Of a DNA stretch of 64,000 bases, positions 61,944 through 64,000 are shown piece after piece. A program made the translations under genes and the position numbers. The DNA is from an uncultured Roseobacter sp. (GTDB lineage: Bacteria > Pseudomonadota > Alphaproteobacteria > Rhodobacterales > Rhodobacteraceae), in contig CANKZM010000002.1 of the NCBI GenBank assembly GCA_947488305.1, positions 496,001 to 560,000 on the forward strand. The letters are read 5' to 3'. Position 1 is the stretch's first letter; each line of letters starts with the position of its first letter. The notes beneath the pieces were generated by a model. It was not told the DNA's origin and made no database searches. It saw only the letters and a list, made by a program, of their open reading frames with translations.

Positions 61944-61959
61944 CTGTCCAAATGGTCAA
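61944..61959. promoter_or_regulatory. RutR-type operator between rutR and the ureidopropionase-type gene
   Basis: CTGTCCAAATGGTCAA matches TTGACCAnnTGGTCAA at 12 of 14 fixed positions; the right half-site is perfect. It lies 93 bases upstream of the hydrolase start and 173 bases from the rutR start. A TTGACC follows at 61966. Confidence 0.7.
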
Positions 61960-62051
61960 AAAATGTTGACCCTTGGTGCAAGATAAGCCCACGCTGAGCA
62001 CACGCGAGGAATCGCGCAATCCGAAAGATGTTGGCATACAGGGGAAGAAGA

Positions 62052-63299
62052 ATGGAACGCGGCCAGAATTTGCGTATCGATCCGGATCGTCTTTGGGACA
62101 GCCTGATGGAGATGGCCAAGATCGGTCCAGGCGTTGCTGGCGGAAACAATCGCCAAACCCTCACGGATGAAGATGCAGAAGGCCGCGCGCTTTTCAAAAG
62201 ATGGTGCAATGATGCAGGGCTTGAGATGGGCGTGGACACCATGGGCAACATGTTCGCAACACGGGCAGGTGAAGACCCGGACGCGCTGCCTGTTTATATG
62301 GGCTCACACCTAGACACGCAGCCCACCGGTGGGAAGTATGACGGTGTGCTGGGCGTTCTTGGAGCGTTGGAAGTAGTGCGCACGCTAAATGATCTGGATG
62401 TGACGACCAAACACCCGATTGTCATCACCAATTGGACAAACGAAGAAGGGACCCGCTACGCGCCGGCCATGTTGTCGTCCGGTGTCTTTGCGGGAAAGCA
62501 CGCGCAGGACTGGGCGTACGACCGAGAGGATGCAGAGGGCAAGAAATTCGGCGATGAGCTAAAGCGCATTGGCTGGGTCGGTGACGAAGAGGTCGGTGCG
62601 CGCAAGATGCACGCCATGTTCGAATTGCATATTGAACAGGGTCCGATCCTCGAAGCCGAAGGCAAGGATATCGGTGTCGTAACGCACGGGCAGGGGCTGC
62701 GTTGGATCGAATGCACCGTGACAGGCAAGGAGAGCCACACGGGATCGACACCCATGAACATGCGTAAGAACGCTGGCCGTGGTCTGGCATTGGTCACCGA
62801 GCTGGTGCATGAAATTGCGATGCGAAACCAGCCGAACGCGGTGGGCGCCATCGGTCATATCGATGTCTACCCGAACAGTCGCAACATTATTCCGGGCAAG
62901 GTTGTCTTTACAGTCGATATGCGGACCCACCTTCTGGATAAGCTGAACGGAATGGTCGATGAATTCATGCAGCGCGCGCCTAAAATCTGCGAGGACATTG
63001 GTGTCAGTTTCGACTGCCATATCGTCGGGCAGTTCGATCCGCCTGCCTTTGACGAAACCTGCGTAGGGGCGGTTCGCGATGCAGCGCAGGAGCTGGGCTA
63101 TAGCCATATGGATATCGTATCCGGCGCGGGCCACGATGCGTGCTGGATAAACGACGTGGCGCCCACGGCGATGATCATGTGTCCTTGCGTTGATGGCCTG
63201 AGCCACAATGAAGCGGAAGAAATCACCAAGGAATGGGCCCAGGCGGGCACGGATGTTTTGTTACATGCTGTGCTGAACACCGCCGAGATCGTCGACTAG
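62052..63299 (+). CDS. M20-family Zn-dependent hydrolase, beta-ureidopropionase / N-carbamoyl amino acid amidohydrolase type
   Basis: A 415-aa metal hydrolase. ATG 62052 has GGGGAAG 5-11 bases upstream. Metal-binding motifs: YMGSHLDTQPTGGKYDGVLG (His, Asp), NWTNEEGTRYAP (Glu pair), FELHIEQGPILEAEG (His) and a C-terminal SGAGHDACWIN. It would remove the carbamoyl group from N-carbamoyl-beta-alanine (or the methyl analogue from thymine), the third step of the pathway. The dihydropyrimidinase gene follows by 33 bases. Hydantoin/allantoate-type relatives share these motifs; the context decides for pyrimidine use. Confidence 0.92.
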   Translation: MERGQNLRIDPDRLWDSLMEMAKIGPGVAGGNNRQTLTDEDAEGRALFKRWCNDAGLEMGVDTMGNMFATRAGEDPDALPVYMGSHLDTQPTGGKYDGVLGVLGALEVVRTLNDLDVTTKHPIVITNWTNEEGTRYAPAMLSSGVFAGKHAQDWAYDREDAEGKKFGDELKRIGWVGDEEVGARKMHAMFELHIEQGPILEAEGKDIGVVTHGQGLRWIECTVTGKESHTGSTPMNMRKNAGRGLALVTELVHEIAMRNQPNAVGAIGHIDVYPNSRNIIPGKVVFTVDMRTHLLDKLNGMVDEFMQRAPKICEDIGVSFDCHIVGQFDPPAFDETCVGAVRDAAQELGYSHMDIVSGAGHDACWINDVAPTAMIMCPCVDGLSHNEAEEITKEWAQAGTDVLLHAVLNTAEIVD

Positions 63300-63332
63300 C
63301 CCTGAGCCCTAACTCATCAAGGAATGCACATC

Positions 63333-64000
63333 ATGACCACAGTCATCAAAAACGGCACCATCGTCACCCACGATCTGACCTACAAGGCCGACGTGTTGAT
63401 CGATGGCGGTAGGATCATTGAAATTGGCGAAAACCTGACGGGTGACGAGGCGCTTGATGCAAGCGGTTGTTACGTGATGCCGGGCGGGATCGACCCGCAT
63501 GTGCATCTGGAGATGCCGTTCATGGGGACGTATTCTTCGGATGATTTCGAAAGTGGCACGCGAGCGGCGCTGGCGGGCGGCACCACGATGGTGGTGGATT
63601 TCTGCTTGCCCAATCAGGGCGAAAGCCTGCTTGACGCGATCAAACGCTGGGACAACAAGTCGACCCGTGCCAATTGCGACTATTCCTTTCACATGGCTGT
63701 AACGTGGTGGGGGGAGCAGGTCTTCAACGACATGAAAACGGTCATCGAAGAGCGCGGCATCAACACCTTCAAGCACTTCCTCGCCTACAAAGGGGCTTTG
63801 ATGGTGAACGATGACGAGCTTTACTCGTCGTTCAACCGGCTGGCGGAATTGGGTGGCATTGCGATGGTGCATGCCGAGAATGGCGACGTGGTGGCTGAGC
63901 TATCCGCAAAGCTTTTGGCAGAGGGCAACACGGGCCCCGAAGCGCATGCCTATTCCCGCCCGCCACAGGTCGAGGGGGAGGCAACCAACCGCGCCATCAT
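63333..64000 (+). CDS. hydA: dihydropyrimidinase (D-hydantoinase), 3' end beyond the window
   Basis: The first 222 residues of a metal-dependent cyclic amidohydrolase. PGGIDPHVHLEMPFMGTYSS carries the first metal-binding His pair. FKHFLAYKGALMV holds the Lys that is carbamylated to bridge the metals, and MVHAENGDVV carries the next His. It opens the ring of dihydrouracil or dihydrothymine, feeding the neighbouring M20 hydrolase. Normal length would be about 480 aa, so roughly half is outside the window. ATG 63333 is preceded by AAGGAA. Confidence 0.93.
   Translation, partial: MTTVIKNGTIVTHDLTYKADVLIDGGRIIEIGENLTGDEALDASGCYVMPGGIDPHVHLEMPFMGTYSSDDFESGTRAALAGGTTMVVDFCLPNQGESLLDAIKRWDNKSTRANCDYSFHMAVTWWGEQVFNDMKTVIEERGINTFKHFLAYKGALMVNDDELYSSFNRLAELGGIAMVHAENGDVVAELSAKLLAEGNTGPEAHAYSRPPQVEGEATNRAI

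Noticed and set aside
1-64000. tRNA/rRNA genes, insertion sequences, prophage or CRISPR arrays
   Set aside because: I looked for regular repeat arrays, transposase or integrase motifs and tRNA-like cloverleaf segments in the intergenic regions and found none.

Overview
The window reads as chromosomal DNA of a Roseobacter-type alphaproteobacterium (Rhodobacterales). This rests on gene content and style: moderately GC-rich coding DNA, many ABC/polyol and acyl-CoA catabolic operons, Tat-type leaders, tightly overlapping stop/start junctions (TGATG, ATGA, GTGA), and the acetate cluster acs-adk-DUF4212-symporter-CBS/DUF294-exonuclease. I saw no rRNA, tRNA, insertion sequence, prophage or CRISPR array. 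Both ends cut genes: a TPR-like protein at the left edge and dihydropyrimidinase at the right edge.

Layout. 1-9 kb: end of a TPR-like protein, an exported agmatine-deiminase-like enzyme, then a leftward peptide/opine-type ABC importer (two fused ATPase domains, a family-5 binding protein, two permeases). 8.6-18.2 kb: a small methyltransferase coupled to a fadJ-type beta-oxidation enzyme, ribulose-phosphate epimerase, an MmgE/PrpD protein, an acyl-CoA synthetase, a TauE/SafE permease, and a divergent L-idonate/gluconate dehydrogenase pair. 18.2-26.9 kb: the leftward acetate module. Acs makes acetyl-CoA and AMP, adenylate kinase recycles AMP, a two-part Na+/solute symporter imports, and a cNMP/CBS/DUF294 protein plus a membrane-bound PAS-like/DnaQ exonuclease probably act as sensors. 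27.3-32.7 kb: L,D-transpeptidase, RarD permease, lytic transglycosylase, MFS permease and DeoR regulator.

32.9-47.3 kb is the most distinctive region. It is a 14.4-kb, 13-gene rightward operon: SorC-type regulator, binding protein, two permeases, two dissimilar ATPases, EryA-like kinase, 2-hydroxyacid dehydrogenase, FucA-like aldolase, EryB/GlpD-like FAD dehydrogenase, second class II aldolase, second FGGY kinase and HAD-IIA phosphatase. It looks like a complete import-phosphorylate-oxidise-cleave route for a polyol or rare sugar. The usual erythritol isomerases (EryC/TpiB/RpiB) are missing and two aldolases are present. A near-perfect 12-bp-arm palindrome lies in front of it.

47.4-58.1 kb is a mixed accessory stretch: BenE permease, GlcD-like FAD oxidase, a membrane AraC regulator divergent from an exported hydrolase (two palindromes between them), an alpha/beta hydrolase, a GAF-LuxR regulator, a Tat-exported metallo-beta-lactamase-fold protein, a TetA-like MFS pump and an exported FAH-hydratase-family protein. 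58.4-64 kb is the reductive pyrimidine degradation cluster (preT, preA, rutR, a beta-ureidopropionase-type hydrolase, dihydropyrimidinase). Matches to the RutR palindrome precede both preT and the hydrolase gene. Functions are read from motifs and context only; no database search was run.
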